DNA of 64,000 nucleotides, from positions 46,600,707 to 46,664,706 of the forward strand of contig CANTUZ010000006.1 of NCBI GenBank assembly GCA_947846985.1, in the 5' to 3' direction. Position numbers and translations under genes: made by a program. Below the pieces are notes generated by a model. It saw nothing but the letters and a program-made list of their open reading frames with translations, ran no database searches and was not told the origin of the DNA. This DNA comes from Fratercula arctica. Taxonomy: Eukaryota; Chordata; Aves; Charadriiformes; Alcidae. Shown here piece by piece: positions 48,547 to 60,680 of the stretch. Positions within the stretch are counted from its first letter, which is position 1. The number at the start of each line of letters is the position of its first letter.

Positions 48547-48750
48547 GCGAGGGACGCTGCCAGGAGAGCTAGACACCCTGTCTGGATCGGACAAATAGCT
48601 TGACCTATTGACGGGGCAGCTGGATGCGGCAATATTTTATAGTAGGCTCACTTCGTTAATGCACTTGCATCGGGCCACTCTCAAAGCAGCCCCACGCTCC
48701 GGAAAAAAACTAACTGCAGCACGAAAACGTCACGTCAAGGCGGATACCGG
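48547..48750. other. CpG-richer patch
   Basis: About 14 CpG in about 200 bases, in the first part of a 127-codon plus-strand frame (48608-48991) that has no recognisable domain. It may mark a regulatory element. Confidence 0.35.
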
Positions 48751-49509
48751 GGACTCTCTGGAAAAGCAGCCCTGGCTGCGTGAAATGCAAGGGCAGGAAA
48801 CTAGGGGAACGTTCAGGGATTGCCAGGTTTCAAACCAGCCCTGCCTTTGCATTTGTGAAAGAGGGAGGCTACAAATCATATCTGCCCGGCTTTTGAAAAC
48901 GCCAGTCACGGAAGCTGAGCAGAAAACACAGAAGGATGTTTTTGTTAATTACCCATTTCTCCAATACCCATTCTTTACCTTAAGTCATTAGTCATGTAAC
49001 ATAGCAGGCAGGTAACAGAAACCAGTGGCTGAGATTTATAGGGCATCTCTCAACCCGAGGGTCCCACAGCAGCTTACAGGGTTGGGATTACATCATGCCA
49101 GAGCTCTTCAAAGGCTGAAGGGCCAAAACTGCCCTCCATGCAGCCACCGTCACACCACAGGTGCTGGTCCAGGTTGCAAGGAGTTTCATGGATCCACAGG
49201 GACAGGCTCCATCCCTCCCAGCTCCCAGACTAGGCGAGAAGAAGCGGGATGCAATGGGCACCATATGGCTCAGCATCCCCACACTGCCCGTGCAAGGGAA
49301 ACGGGGAGGAATGCCATCGGCTCCGGGGGAGTTACTCGGGTGTAACTTAGAGCAGGATTTGTAATCAATCCTCACCCAGACACTTACTCGAGAAGGAATT
49401 CAGGGTTTGGCTGTACGTACACCAGAATCACTTCACAACCACTGAATACATTTATGGTGTAATTGAATCCTTCAGTGATTTTTCTTAAAGGGAAATCTTA
49501 TCCATTTAA
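48751..49509. other. Non-coding stretch, no gene seen
   Basis: The words gatttatagggcatctctc and gggtcccacagcagcttaca at 49035-49080 resemble a widespread ancient sauropsid repeat, but I cannot name it and the match is short. No exon is supported. Confidence 0.5.
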
Positions 49510-49590
49510 GGTCGATTCTGCATCATTAAAGTTAACGGGAGTTTTGCTGCTTACTTCAGTGACAGTAGGGCTGAGGAAGGATTGGGGCAG
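49510..49590. mobile_element. MITE-like relic, diverged
   Basis: Holds ggtcgattctgcatcattaa, agttaacgggagttttgctg and ttacttcagtgacagtaggg, in the order of palindromic repeats of the form 'gattctgc..cattgaagtcaatgggagttttgcc..ttgacttcagtgggagcagg'. The arms are strongly decayed. Confidence 0.5.
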
Positions 49591-51103
49591 GGCAGATTGC
49601 TCTACACAATGCATCAGCAGCACCTCTGGCTGTCAACTTCTCCGAGAGTCATGAAATGAGTATTTTGCCTTTATTTTGGAGAAAAGTGGACTCTTAAATG
49701 GAACAAATACTGAGCCTTGATCAGACGTCTGTGGCCAAGCTCTGCTCTCATCCATGTTTCAGTAAATTCAGAGGGAAGCTGCCGAAATCAACAGGGAGCC
49801 AGTCTCAGCCTCTGCAGTGGTCAGCGTTAGGCCTGAAGGGGTTTTAGCACTGCCGTTACGGGCTTTCCCTACAGTGTCTTTGCAAGAAAACAGTATCTAC
49901 TCTCCAGGCACACAAAGCTGAAGTGCAAAATATTCTTTTGATTCAAGAGTAAGCACACACAAGCATTTTTCCCCTCATAAACTGCCATGCAAACCTTCTC
50001 CCAGTCAGTCGTTCTCTGCATCTGATCCCACATCTGGTTGCCCTAAGTGGAAAACACTGGCGAGTTTAAATGGCATGAGTCAACTCCCATAACCAAGTAG
50101 GGCACAGCCTAGACCACCAAATCACAGCTTATGAGTCTTTCCTAGAGCATTCTGAGATAAAAGATCTCTGTTTTATTCAAACAGAGCCAAACCCTGCTGA
50201 TACCTAATTTTGCTTCTATTACCTCATTAATAACCTACAGACGTTCGCAGCTTACACTTCTTTATGTCTGCATTGTGGTCGTCATACGCAGGCACGAGGG
50301 CTATTTCTTGTTGTATTTGTTTTGGGTTTAATTCCCAATTCTAGTCTATGCCTCTGCCACCTTTGCAGGGCTGGGCTCAATTAACCCTTTTGTGTTCTCT
50401 TTGCAACGAGCTACAGCAGTCGACAAGCGATACACAATCTTTTAACAGGTATTAACGTGTTCATGTGAAAATATTCATTGACAGCTTTATGTAGCATGGC
50501 AATCACCAAAAGCGGGATTTAAAGTACAGAAGTGGCATTTAGTAGTGAAGCGTAAAGGCACATTCACATGTCACTTAATTGTAAACATATTTAATGCATA
50601 TTTGCAGCTAAAAATAAACCTATATCTTTAACAAATATTTTTCATATTGGTCAGACTGGCAAAACTGAAAATAAGTTAAAGTAGTTTAACCATGTTAGGT
50701 AAACTCTTTTAAAAAAAAAAGTTTTAAATGAGGGATAAAACTGTTTACAAGTTTTTAACTGTAAAATATTTCTTTTCTTCTTGTATCTTGCCAATATCAA
50801 TAAAGAAACAACATGTATAAATATATATAAACAGACACTTGGCATAAGAACACATTTCGTGAAACATGAGTAATAGAGCAGGAAAATTCAAAGTGTATTT
50901 CTTTTTTACGGTATTGAATGGACAGGTTACCGTAAAGAATACATTATGTGCAGATGGACGAAAATACAAAGTGCACACAGGATATATAGGATATGAACAG
51001 GGTGTTCATTTCCAGGTAGAAATGCAAACATTTTGGTTCATTTCAGATCTCACTTACACTGCGCTATTTGGTGTCATTTCATTGACTCCCATGTATTTGG
51101 ACT
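49591..51103. other. Non-coding stretch with AT-rich quiet part
   Basis: The words gctctgctctcatccatg and gccgaaatcaacaggg at 49738-49796 may be another decayed MITE relic. From about 49655 to 50650 there is no 60-codon frame, and 50400-50660 is AT-rich and non-repetitive, like a conserved non-coding element. I see no gene. Confidence 0.5.
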
Positions 51104-51206
51104 TCAGTCCAGCAAAGCACTTAAACACATGCTTAGCTTTAAGCGCACAATAGTCCCCTTGAAGTCAAATTAAGCACATATTTACGTGCTTTGCTGGATC
51201 GGGGCC
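51104..51206. mobile_element. Palindromic MITE-like element, best copy
   Basis: The left arm ccagcaaagcacttaaacac (from 51109) is mirrored on the right by gtgctttgctgg (51186-51197), so at least 12 bases pair exactly and more pair with mismatches. Between them lie atgcttagctttaagc and ccccttgaagtcaa. The element ends gatcggggcc. This is the layout of the 'CCAGCAAAGCACTTAAGCAC...' palindromic repeat seen in turtles, crocodilians and birds, a short non-autonomous DNA transposon by structure. No coding capacity. A target-site duplication is not clear. Confidence 0.75.
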
Positions 51207-51209
51207 ATA

Positions 51210-51240
51210 CTACAGATTTACACAGATGTAAGTGAGCTCA
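51210..51240. mobile_element. Fragment of a second MITE-like repeat
   Basis: cagatttacacagatgtaag then tgagctcag, directly next to the preceding palindrome, matches the 'GGATTTACACTGATGTAACTGAG' end of another hairpin repeat. Single arm only. Confidence 0.45.
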
Positions 51241-52017
51241 GATGAGCTCAAGCCACAATGTTTGTGTCCAGATTCAAATCCAATTGGCAAATGCTTTCAA
51301 AAGCCGGAGGTATTTGGATTAGGGGTTTTGGTCCAAGCCAATCTGTAACTTTAGTACCTGAACCCACATTTCTTGTGCGCCCAAGACTCCCATTGGCATT
51401 AGTGGAAGCTTTGGAGGCACAAGAAGTACAAGAGCAAGACCTCTGGGACCAAAGAGCCAATTTACTTAAACCCAAATTATAACATTTTTTAACCTTTAGA
51501 TTAAACCAAACTCCCACCAGACTTCAGCCCTCGCTCCATTACATTTCTCACCCAGCATTTGGATTTTTTGTTTATCGTATTACTATTGCTTTTGGCTAGC
51601 ATTCACTTTATTATATAACATTAACTTAGGAAAAACTAATGGGCACCATCAAATAGCTGTTAACATAAAGCACTTATAAACAAGTGCCATTAGTGAATCA
51701 GCAGAGAGCACAGGAACTCATTTACATTACATCTGTTAACGTTGGATAAACACAGATTTACAGTTTTAAATGGCAAATGACGCCTCAGCCTGGTCAGAAA
51801 TTAATTTCCAGGTTTTTCACAGACTTCACAAGTCCAGAGAACGGACGCCACATGCTGAACCCCCAGCTATGGATAAGCCAGCTAAGAGGTGACAGAGCCC
51901 ACAGCAGCACACAAAACAAGATGTTTTCATCCACATGCATGCACCAGCCTCTAACATCACCTGCTCATTCACCTGGGGCATCAGACATTCAAGTCCCCTT
52001 CCACATATGCGTGGGGG

Positions 52018-52039
52018 AAAAAAAAAAAAAAAAAAAAAA
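52018..52039. repeat. Poly-A run (22 bases)
   Basis: Uninterrupted A22. Confidence 0.9.
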
Positions 52040-53830
52040 GTCATCTTCAAATCATCAGGACCAGAAGTTATCACCTACCACTCTGCGGCTCTAGTGGGCT
52101 CTACATGGATCAACAGGTTCCTGCTTCTGTTATTGCTCAGACCAGAGGTGGCTGCTGGCTCTGCAAAGCCTGTGGTTCCCATAAATGTGGGAAATGCTAG
52201 CACCGACATGGGAAATCCCCCCGGCCCAGCACTGAGGGCAGCACAAGAAGCTGGAGAGCCCTTACAGCAATTCCTGCCCTCTCCAGGGGATGCTCCTCAA
52301 CAGCGACAGCCTCCGACACACTCCTCATCCCCTCTGTGGTCAGCAAAGCCTCCGTGGGACAGCACAGCCTGCCTCCGCTGGCTTTATCAGACACTCCTAT
52401 AGGATTAGCACATCTTTTCTTGCTTATTAACCAAAACCAGAGTGAGATGGTGCTATTCAATCACCTCCGCCACTGCAAATGCAATGGGCAAAGCTCACGC
52501 CATGCACAGCAACGCTGTGAGTTTCCAAAAGACAGTCTCTGAGCATCCTCAAAGCCACCTCTCTTCTCACACACTACTGACAAGGGCAGCATGAACCTAA
52601 AGAAACACACTGGCTTCTGCTGCTGACTGATGGTGATCTAAACCTGCAGCCAAAAATAAGTAAGTTTTTTTCCCCCGTTTTTAATATGTATTTCTATACA
52701 TTGAGGGAAATACACAGAATATGGCAGAATCAGGGAGCTAGAAGAGGAAAAAATGGAGGCGCTGGCACACAAGGCAGTGACAGAAAGTAAAACAAGACGT
52801 GGCATCCAGCACCTATTCCCATAGCATTTTAGCTGTAGATGGGGAGACTGCTGAGAACGCAGTAGTTTGACATTCCCCCAAGCTAATCTCCAACATCATC
52901 TGAAAAGCACACAGGGGAGGAAGAAAAAGCCTTTCTCCTATTGCTTTGGGATTTTGTAAGCAACACTGAAAAAAACAGTGCCAGTAGACACAAAACTAAA
53001 TACATGAAAACTCTGCATAAAAAGAGAAAATTAGGTATTTCTCAAGAAAACATCAAATAATTTTTTGTAGCCTCTACCCAAAGTCCAGGAGGAATAGCAC
53101 TTTGTAGATACCTTGAGGCTGCTGTTGTAGCATGTAATTACACTAAAGGGAGAGAAACACCCCCAGCTTCAACTGCAGGCAGCACTGGGGGAAACTGAGG
53201 CAGCAAAGAGGCAGCTTCACACTGTGCCAAAGGCCAAAAGACAAATCACCCCTTGGCCCCAACCCACCACCAGCTGATCTGTACCTGAGATGGTGGCTCC
53301 ACAAACACACAACCTCACCTGAAGCAGGGTATAAAACTCCAGCAACGCTTTCCATGGTGTCCTGCAGGATGAACAGCAAAATACTCAGGAGGGAGAAACA
53401 TATCTTCTGCCCAGCACAGAAACAGCCTTCATATTCAGTAATTATCTTGCAAACAAGCCCAAAATAGAGGGGCCAATTTCACTGTGATATAGCACAGCTG
53501 AGTAAGTCCCTGCCCAGCTGCGTGGAGGTGAAGCTCAGGAGAGGCAGAAAACACCCTCACAATCTCTTTTTCCTTTGTACTGAGTGATTTTTACTCCTGT
53601 ATCTCCTACCGCACCTACATCCCATCATATCTCAGGCCATCTGGCATGTAAGGTGCAAGAACATACTAGGCAAACCTCTGAAAACCTGAGAAATCCTGAT
53701 GCAACCACATGAAGAAACCAGCCCAGCAGCCTACATACTTGAAAGGCTGCAGAGGACAACATCAGGTGGTGCACAGTCCCAGCTCATTAGCACATGATTA
53801 TAAAAGCAGACGTCCTGCTCTTCTATGCTG

Positions 53831-53880
53831 TTTTTTTTTTTTCTTTTTTTTTTTTTCTTTTCTTCCTCTTTTCTTCCCCC
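53831..53880. repeat. T-rich tract
   Basis: T12, T13 and shorter T runs broken by C. Confidence 0.85.
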
Positions 53881-55019
53881 CCTTAAAAAAACCCACAACT
53901 TAGTCAACAGCCTTTCCTCACTTGAACACTCAGGAAGCCACTAATGACATAACTCAAGTCTAATCTTTTGCTTCTCTTCAGCTCATCTCAACAGGGTTTT
54001 TTAAAGACTTTATAAATTTTTTTAAGAGCCACCAAGATCAGCGTAGCTGTAATACCAGAAAGATATTCTAAAAACTGATAATGGCACCAAGGGCTAGAAA
54101 ACACAAGAGTGACTGATGGGTAGTCTTGATAATTCTGTATATCAGGAAGTGGAATGAGAGATGGATAGATAAAATAATGTTGTTATATAGCCATGGAAAC
54201 AAGCCTATAAAGATATTCCCAGAAATTAAAGTCCAGGCTGCCTCACCGTGATCTTATGCTCTGAAACAAATGATGCTCGTGGAAGAACACAATCCCCAGG
54301 AACATTCAGAAATCCAAAAGGGAGAGAAAAATCCGTATTTTAAAGAACTGTAAATATTTTCCACTTCTAAGCATTAGAGGCTAGAAAAGACCTTGACAGA
54401 GTGAAGATTGCCCTGTATCTGTTTTCTCCCCACTCCGGATGGATCCCAGGGCGAACCGCCAGCAGAGCCGCATCGAGCCCATCCCCTGCCAAAGCGGGTT
54501 CTGCTCTCACACTGGTTTTGCACCAGTTCAGCTCCGTGTGCTTTGGGGCTGTTACTTCAGTGTGCTAAGGAGAAAAAAAACCCTCCAGGCCAGCGCTATC
54601 TGTGTGGTTCCTGCGGCTGACGGGAGGTATGGCTGGGCAGGCCACATCTGATCGGCCAGGGAGAGGTCTGTCTGCTTCTGCTCTTCTGATGGTCGGGGGG
54701 AAAGGTATCTTGGAGAAGAAAGGGATAAAAAACTCCAAGAGTGAAAGAGTTTGGCTGAAAACCCCACCAGTAAAACATACGTTCTCTTGCTAGCCTCCTG
54801 CAGAATATGTCTTCAAGCTATTGGCAGATTTGAACACACAGAACATATCTTTTGCTAAAATATTTTCTGTACCGAGACGATCCAGATAATCTCTGAAATT
54901 AAGTACCTTCTTCCAACTTAATGTGTATTTGCCATGTACTTCTACTAACTCAGCCCAGTCTCAGAATACAGCAGCAGAGGTTAATACTTGGATGAAGCTG
55001 TTTTTCTAGCCAGTCATAT

Positions 55020-55410
55020 CACTTTTATTTCCTTTCCTTTTTGTTCTTTCCTTAACCTCTTTTTTACTGCTGTTAAATTCCTTGCTTTCATTTTTGCAGA
55101 AGTTCAGCCTTCCAGCCCGCTCTCCGATGCTGTTAGACATCAGCTCAGGCTCAGACTTATTACTTCTGATATGTCACTCCGCAGGCAGGGAGCCTAAAGC
55201 AACACTGCTCCCTCCAGCCCTCGCAAGCTTCAGCTGGATCCTCACCGACCCGCAGAGCACAGCTATTTCTGCAGAGCAGGAACCCGGAGGAAATATGTGG
55301 ACCCAAAGAGTAAATGCAGCACCTTGGTCCACACTGAGCTTCTGAAACAGGAGACTAAGCAGGAGGTCAGGATGCACAGAGGTGATTTAGCCATGTTAGT
55401 TTGCTGAGAT
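55020..55410. other. Splice-acceptor-like tract, no supported exon
   Basis: A pyrimidine-rich stretch (about 55023-55095) ends in tttcatttttgcag at 55087-55100, a good match to a vertebrate 3' splice site. The sequence after it stays open in one frame to 55345, but the protein is not recognised and no donor is evident. It may be chance or an exon of a non-coding transcript. Confidence 0.2.
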
Positions 55411-55411
55411 C

Positions 55412-55441
<30 letters not shown>
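55411..55441. repeat. (CATA)n(TA)n microsatellite
   Basis: About three CATA units run into about ten TA units. Confidence 0.9.
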
Positions 55442-55442
<1 letters not shown>

Positions 55443-58400
55443 AAAAACCGGTACAGCAGTGGGGAGAGGAAACCATGGAGAACAGCATATTCAGGACCTA
55501 TTTAGTATTTGAAAAACGCCGATCATCTCTTAAATCAGATGTCCTGAATTACTTTAATATTCCTGCAAAGAAAGGTGCCAGCAGAGCTGATTTGTTCGCC
55601 TCCTTTTGCTCAGGGATCTGACAGGAATCCATCAGGCATGTCCCATCTCCCGGTCCTCTCCCCCCCACCATTCCTGCCTACTGTCTGGTGACTTCCATCT
55701 TATTTCCAGTGTTCCTTTTGCTGCTGACAGCGAGAGATAGCCCTTTCCTTCCAGGGAAATACAGAAGGCTGGCAGGAGAGTTTGATGGTTACTGGCTGTC
55801 ATATGCACAAGGTGCATAAACAAAGTGGGTAAAAAGACATCAAATATTTTCGCATTCTCTCTGTTCTGTGGCACCAGGAGAGTCAACCTTTTGAAAAGAA
55901 AATGCAGCCATCAGAACGAATACTCCTTTTTTCTCTAGTTTCTTCTCCTTTTTTTTTTTTCCTTTCCCACAGTGGTCTCTGCATTCCCTTTTCTCATTCA
56001 AGCTACATAAATAGTACTGAGCACTGACGAGGTCTAAATTCTGTTTAAAACCCCAGAAAGGGCTTTTAAGGTTATATCTGAGTCCTCAGACCAGTTATAA
56101 CTGGAAGAAGAAATGTCTGTGATTTAGTGTCTAATAAACAAACCGCCAAGGTCAAGATGGCATCTTCTCCCATACCCATAATCACTTCCCTCAACATTCT
56201 GAGTTGTTGCATGTATCAGCAGTACTCTCTCTGATGCCCAGCCACATTTAATTTTCCTTCTATAAATGACTTCCCAAAGAGAAGTGGGCGTGAATTATTA
56301 CATTGTAAAAGAGATTTTTAAAAGATGAACCATGCTGAGGGTAAAATAACTATTCGTGTGAGGAGCAAACATAGCGGAGGTTTACCTTGTAAATCCCATC
56401 AAAGGAATTCTGGATGTAGATTTACACGCACATATTTTGGCCAAAAGGCTAATGGACAAGTGATTTTAATAGCCTCTGGTTTGGAAGGTGAGCCTTAAGA
56501 TTGTAATGATCACCTCATCTGTAAAAATCAAGGCTCTTAACATAATTCAAATTAGAAAAGCTTCACCCTCCAAAAATAAGTGTATGTTGCTCCTCCCTGA
56601 ACCTGGGTCAAACTATTCAGTTGGCTTTAAAAGGACTGTTCCTTCCAAGGGCTACCCAGCCATGCTGGGCTCAATGTATAGCTTTCCACAGCAGAGCTGA
56701 GTGCCGCTGCCATGTCCTGCCCGACCTGATCCAAAAATCACACATTTTGGGAACCAGGAGCGCATGGCACTGCTTCCTGCAGCAGGTCCACATGCTGTAC
56801 ACAAAACCGTAGCGCCCTGGCTTCTAACATTTCTCCTTATTTACAAAATATTATATCTAAAACCGTTGCACGGGTAACAAAATCGCAATCAGAAGTTAGG
56901 AAATTGCTAAATAAAGCTCATTTTACTGCCTAACTTCAAGGAAAGCCATAAAATTATCAGTCCTCTCTTTCCTCAATATATTTTCCTCGCAGTTTGTGAT
57001 GCTCCGTGGGGTATTTCTCTATGTGAACTCCGTGACGGTTTGGCTCCAAATTATCCAAACATAAAACTGAGTTTATGAAGCCTCACTCAGAGGTTGCGTG
57101 GACCCTTTTTATTGGCACAGACTTAAAAAGAGCCTTAATAAACCTTATAGGATTGGGGGCCTTCTTGGTTGCTGGCACTTGCCAGCCATACTGCTCGCAT
57201 CCCTCTTGCAGCACCCGGGCGGAAAGCGGGCTGGAACCACAGCCTGGGGATTTTATAGGGCTGGATTATCTGCCGGTATTGCCCTTCTCCTTCCCGGTGA
57301 ATCTCAGAGCTATTTTCTTTGAAAGCAAGTGGATGATGCTGCAAGGATACTCATAGCTTAATGCAGCTTGATCACCCAAAGTTACGGACACAGCCAAAAA
57401 TAACAGGGTCATCTAGAATGGAGCCGGGGGGTGCCATTTGCTGGCAGAGGGAGAGGTCTGATGGGATTAAAGCTGAAGCACATCCACCCATGTGCAAGCG
57501 GAAAGCCTAACACTCCGCAGTCCTGACTCCATGGATTTTCCTCAAAGCATCCATTTCTCCTCAGGATTTTATTACTGCCTCCAACGATGCTGTAATTGCA
57601 TACGCAGGGCATCAGACACAAAGTTTAATCTGCATTTCTTAGGGCCTAAGCTCTGCATGGGCTGCCCGTGTTTGCACAGAGCTCAGCACAACAGGCATCC
57701 AGTCCTGGCTGGGTTCTGCGGTCGCTGCTTTAATTCAAGTCATAATAAATAATAATGTCAGATTGGAAATAAATCTTCTGGGTTTGGTCCATGGCTGATC
57801 CTTCAGCTTGGTGAAAGCACCAGTTGGGAAGCTTTGCTGCATCCCATCCTGGGTCTAACTCTGTGCCATCCCTTCTGGCTCGGTCTCAGTTCGGTTTTTA
57901 CTCAGGGCATTGGTTCAGTGCAGATAATTTCACCTTTTCTCTCATTCTGAGCCTGGTCACTGATATTAAAGACACTGCACGGTTTTATTCCCTCAGATCT
58001 CTCTGACGTGCATCGTCTGGAGTGACCTAGTGCATCATTTCTTCGTTTCTCAGTTACCTTGGCTTTATCTGGTATCTTCCACACCACCACGTACCACAAA
58101 CTCCTGGATAGTAATTATTCAGGCAGAGCATTAATGCTTCATACGCTTACACAGGCAGGCAGTGAGTACTCAGATATTGTGAACTATTTGAACTGAGAGA
58201 ACCAGAACAAACATATAATACTGTTTACCTTGTACAGTTAACAAGTCTTCATTACTGCTGTGGGTTACCATTTTCATGATACAGTAACAACGAAACAGCA
58301 AAAGTATAAAGCAGTGCTGTTAACTCAAACACAGCTGATATGCCTTTGCTTTTCGATGTTGTGTATTCTTAGACCAATATTCCATGCCAGTCCCTGCAGC

Positions 58401-59126
58401 CAAAAATACATCAAGAGCCTCAAAAAAGTAAAATAGAAACATCACTTCAAAATTCTTTCAAAGAACATGGTTCTTTTTTTCCCTTTATACGGAGCCACAA
58501 AGAGAATGGGAAAGATAAAAACTCACAAAAAGCATTGCTTGATTCCTCACTAAGGTGCAAGTAAATAAAAGGTGCTACAGTAAGTTCGAATCACAAAGAG
58601 TTTTCACGAGGAAAAGGTTAATCACTTCTGTCAAACGTTGGAAATGTTAGATAGTTTTAAAATGAAAAATATAAGCACTACCAGTGACTCAAGCCATGCT
58701 TTAGACATGTTTGGGGTGTTTTTTTTCCAGCGGTCAGTGCTTGTCCCTCGCATACCTTCTGTTTGAGACGAAATCAGGAGGCACTAGACGGAGCGCTTAC
58801 TAGAGGCACCGGGTACTTTCATCAGCAATGCTATTTGTTTAGAAGGTACAAATTCAGGCTATTTGGAGAACTCCAGTCCTTGGAACGCAGAGCCCTGCAG
58901 TGCAAGCCAGGGGTGCTGGACCTCTCCTGCACCCCCCAAGCGCTCGCTGAAGCCCCCAGCCGCCCTCGACCCAGGGGAGAGATGGAGAGCACGGAGAATG
59001 GATGGGGCGCAGTGGGAAACAAGTATGCGAAGTCACCACAGTCCCCCCATCAGCGGCGTTCATATTTCATCGTAATGGCTAAAATGACTCTTAAATGAGG
59101 CCAGATTATAGGGCCAACCTAATTCA
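55442..59126. other. Non-coding stretch, no gene seen
   Basis: Short open frames on both strands lack domains. AT-rich parts at 55890-56480 and 58100-58760 have no frame of 60 codons. I see no recognisable repeat family or RNA gene. Confidence 0.6.
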
Positions 59127-59155
59127 CTTACACTGATGTAAATCCAGGTATCTGT
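59127..59155. mobile_element. Arm of a MITE-like repeat
   Basis: cacttacactgatgtaaatc then caggtatc matches one end of the 'TTACACTGATGTAAATCCAG' hairpin repeats. No partner arm is visible, so it is a truncated relic. Confidence 0.4.
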
Positions 59156-59242
59156 TACAACATTGCATGTTGGGGCTCACCACAGAGCAAAAGCTGCCGA
59201 TAAACACCACCCCCCAAGGACGAAGGGAAGCAGATTCCTACC

Positions 59243-59315
59243 GGCCAGATCCGATCCAAAGCCCGTTGAAGTCGGTACGAGCTCCTTCAGCTCCAGTGGG
59301 TTTGGGATCGGGCCC
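59243..59315. mobile_element. Palindromic MITE-like relic
   Basis: The left end ggccagatccgatccaaagc and the right end gggtttgggatcgggccc are inverted copies with some mismatches. The centre holds cccgttgaagtcgg, a mutated form of the 'CCCATTGAAGTCAATGG' core. It is about 73 bp long. I recognise the type by pattern and do not know its library name. Confidence 0.65.
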
Positions 59316-59410
59316 GCGGCAAGCGCTGAGCCAGCTCTGCTGCCAAAATGCAAAATCCTTTTCCATTGGCTTTGCCAGTTTGGTGTTAATACATGTGTGA
59401 AGGAGCTTGT

Positions 59411-59428
59411 GGGGGGGAGGGGGGGGGG
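59411..59428. repeat. G7-A-G10 run
   Basis: A long G run with one A. It could form a G-quadruplex, and it is also error-prone in sequencing. The proline-rich minus-strand frames here come from it. Confidence 0.8.
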
Positions 59429-60039
59429 AAGGTTTTTGAGTTTTTTTTAAAAAACTGAGGAATGATTTCACCCTTGCCAGCATGTGGACTTTGTGCAAAA
59501 AAACAAGAGAGAGGGCAGGAAATTTTTGTCCGAAGCCATCGGCTCGCTGTTGCAGCATCCCAGCAGAGGGTGGATGTGTCCATCACAGGGACCCCCAGGG
59601 CTAGGTTAGTCCCCGCTCTCCACTGCAGATGGGCAAATCTGGAGTCACAGGTCGATGTCAGTACAGAGCCTTGCTCGCCAAACCCAGATGAGGTAAGAGG
59701 AGGCTTGATAAAACATGGGATGTGGGAGGCAAAGCATCCCTTGGACGCAGGTGAGACCCCCATCCTGGTACAACAGGACCTGCTGGGAGCTGGTATCATT
59801 TTAATCCCATTTTCCCTACGAAACAGCATTGCACTCCAGTTTTCTATACCATTTAGCTCTTCCCTCACTGCCAAGTTGTTTTGTTGCACGTGTCCCGTAC
59901 AAGATGCTGTTGCCTCTTTGGCTTTCCAGGGGAAAGACTCTGCCTTCTTGTGGCTTTCGGAGCGTGTAGCCTGGACGGTCTCAGAATTAGACTGGGGCCT
60001 TTGCAGGCTGCCGCAGTATAAACAATTTCAGTAGGGCAC
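59429..60039. other. Long chance open frame, no gene called
   Basis: The plus-strand frame 59462-60034 (190 codons) is the longest in the window. It is overlapped by a 167-codon frame on the other strand and by shorter ones, and its protein has no domain, signal peptide or low-complexity signature that I recognise. I treat it as chance. Confidence 0.5.
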
Positions 60040-60680
60040 ATGTTATACAGTAAGATCATCTGAAACCAAACATTTTCCCACTGCACACAATAAACATCCA
60101 TAATAAATTGCATTATACAAAATATATTTATGGCTAATTTTTTAATTTAAACCACCTGGGAAATTTTTGTTAGATTGGCTGATATGAAGGTCTCAGTATT
60201 CTAGTAATCTAATGATATCTAATAGACAAAATAGTATGATGTTACAACAGTCTCAAAGCTTTCATTTTCTGTAGCCCTCTCAGAGATCAAACTGGCAGAA
60301 CTCATATTTTTTGAAATTTTATACATAATTGGTGATGCAATTGCCAAAAATAACCTATTCATACAAGTCTTGCTCTTCTGGTTTCTAACTTACTGTAATC
60401 ACGAAACAGAGCAGCGCACTGCTTTGCAATGGAATATGGGTTTGGGTCAGGGAGCAAGAGCTACGGTTGTGTGGCAGTTTCCATTCTGCGGATTATTTTA
60501 CAGGCAATTTAAATTTAGTTTAGAGTTTAAACAGGCCTAAAAAGTAGTGCACCCACTCAGACGTACAAGCAAATCTTCAGAAAGGAATAAAGCTGTGACT
60601 TGGGTATATCTCTTTTCTGAACCAAAATTTTGCTCCAATATAAGATTTTCTAAACAAAAACTGTTGGTGCCGAAGGGGAC
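60040..60680. promoter_or_regulatory. Candidate conserved non-coding block
   Basis: AT-rich, non-repetitive sequence with almost no open frame, with words such as tggctaattttttaattt, gtgatgcaattgcc and ttacaggcaatttaaattt. Texture only; it needs alignment to be believed. Confidence 0.28.

Larger units (their letters stand above)
51241..55019. other. Non-coding stretch, no gene seen
   Basis: Contains a poly-A run (52018-52039) and a T-rich tract (53831-53880). The word gggggaaactgaggcag near 53188-53204 recalls the MIR core but has no flanking support. Frames up to 155 codons (51935-52402) cross the poly-A run and have no domain. Confidence 0.6.

Noticed and set aside
49035..49080. Words like an ancient repeat (gatttatagggcatctctc)
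   Set aside because: I cannot place it in a family with confidence, and the match does not extend.
53186..53225. Possible MIR core (gggggaaactgaggcag)
   Set aside because: Only about 17 bases match, and the flanks do not follow the MIR order.
59462..60034. 190-codon plus-strand open frame, the longest in the window
   Set aside because: No recognisable domain. It is overlapped by a 167-codon antisense frame, and the length is plausible by chance in 64 kb of mixed composition.
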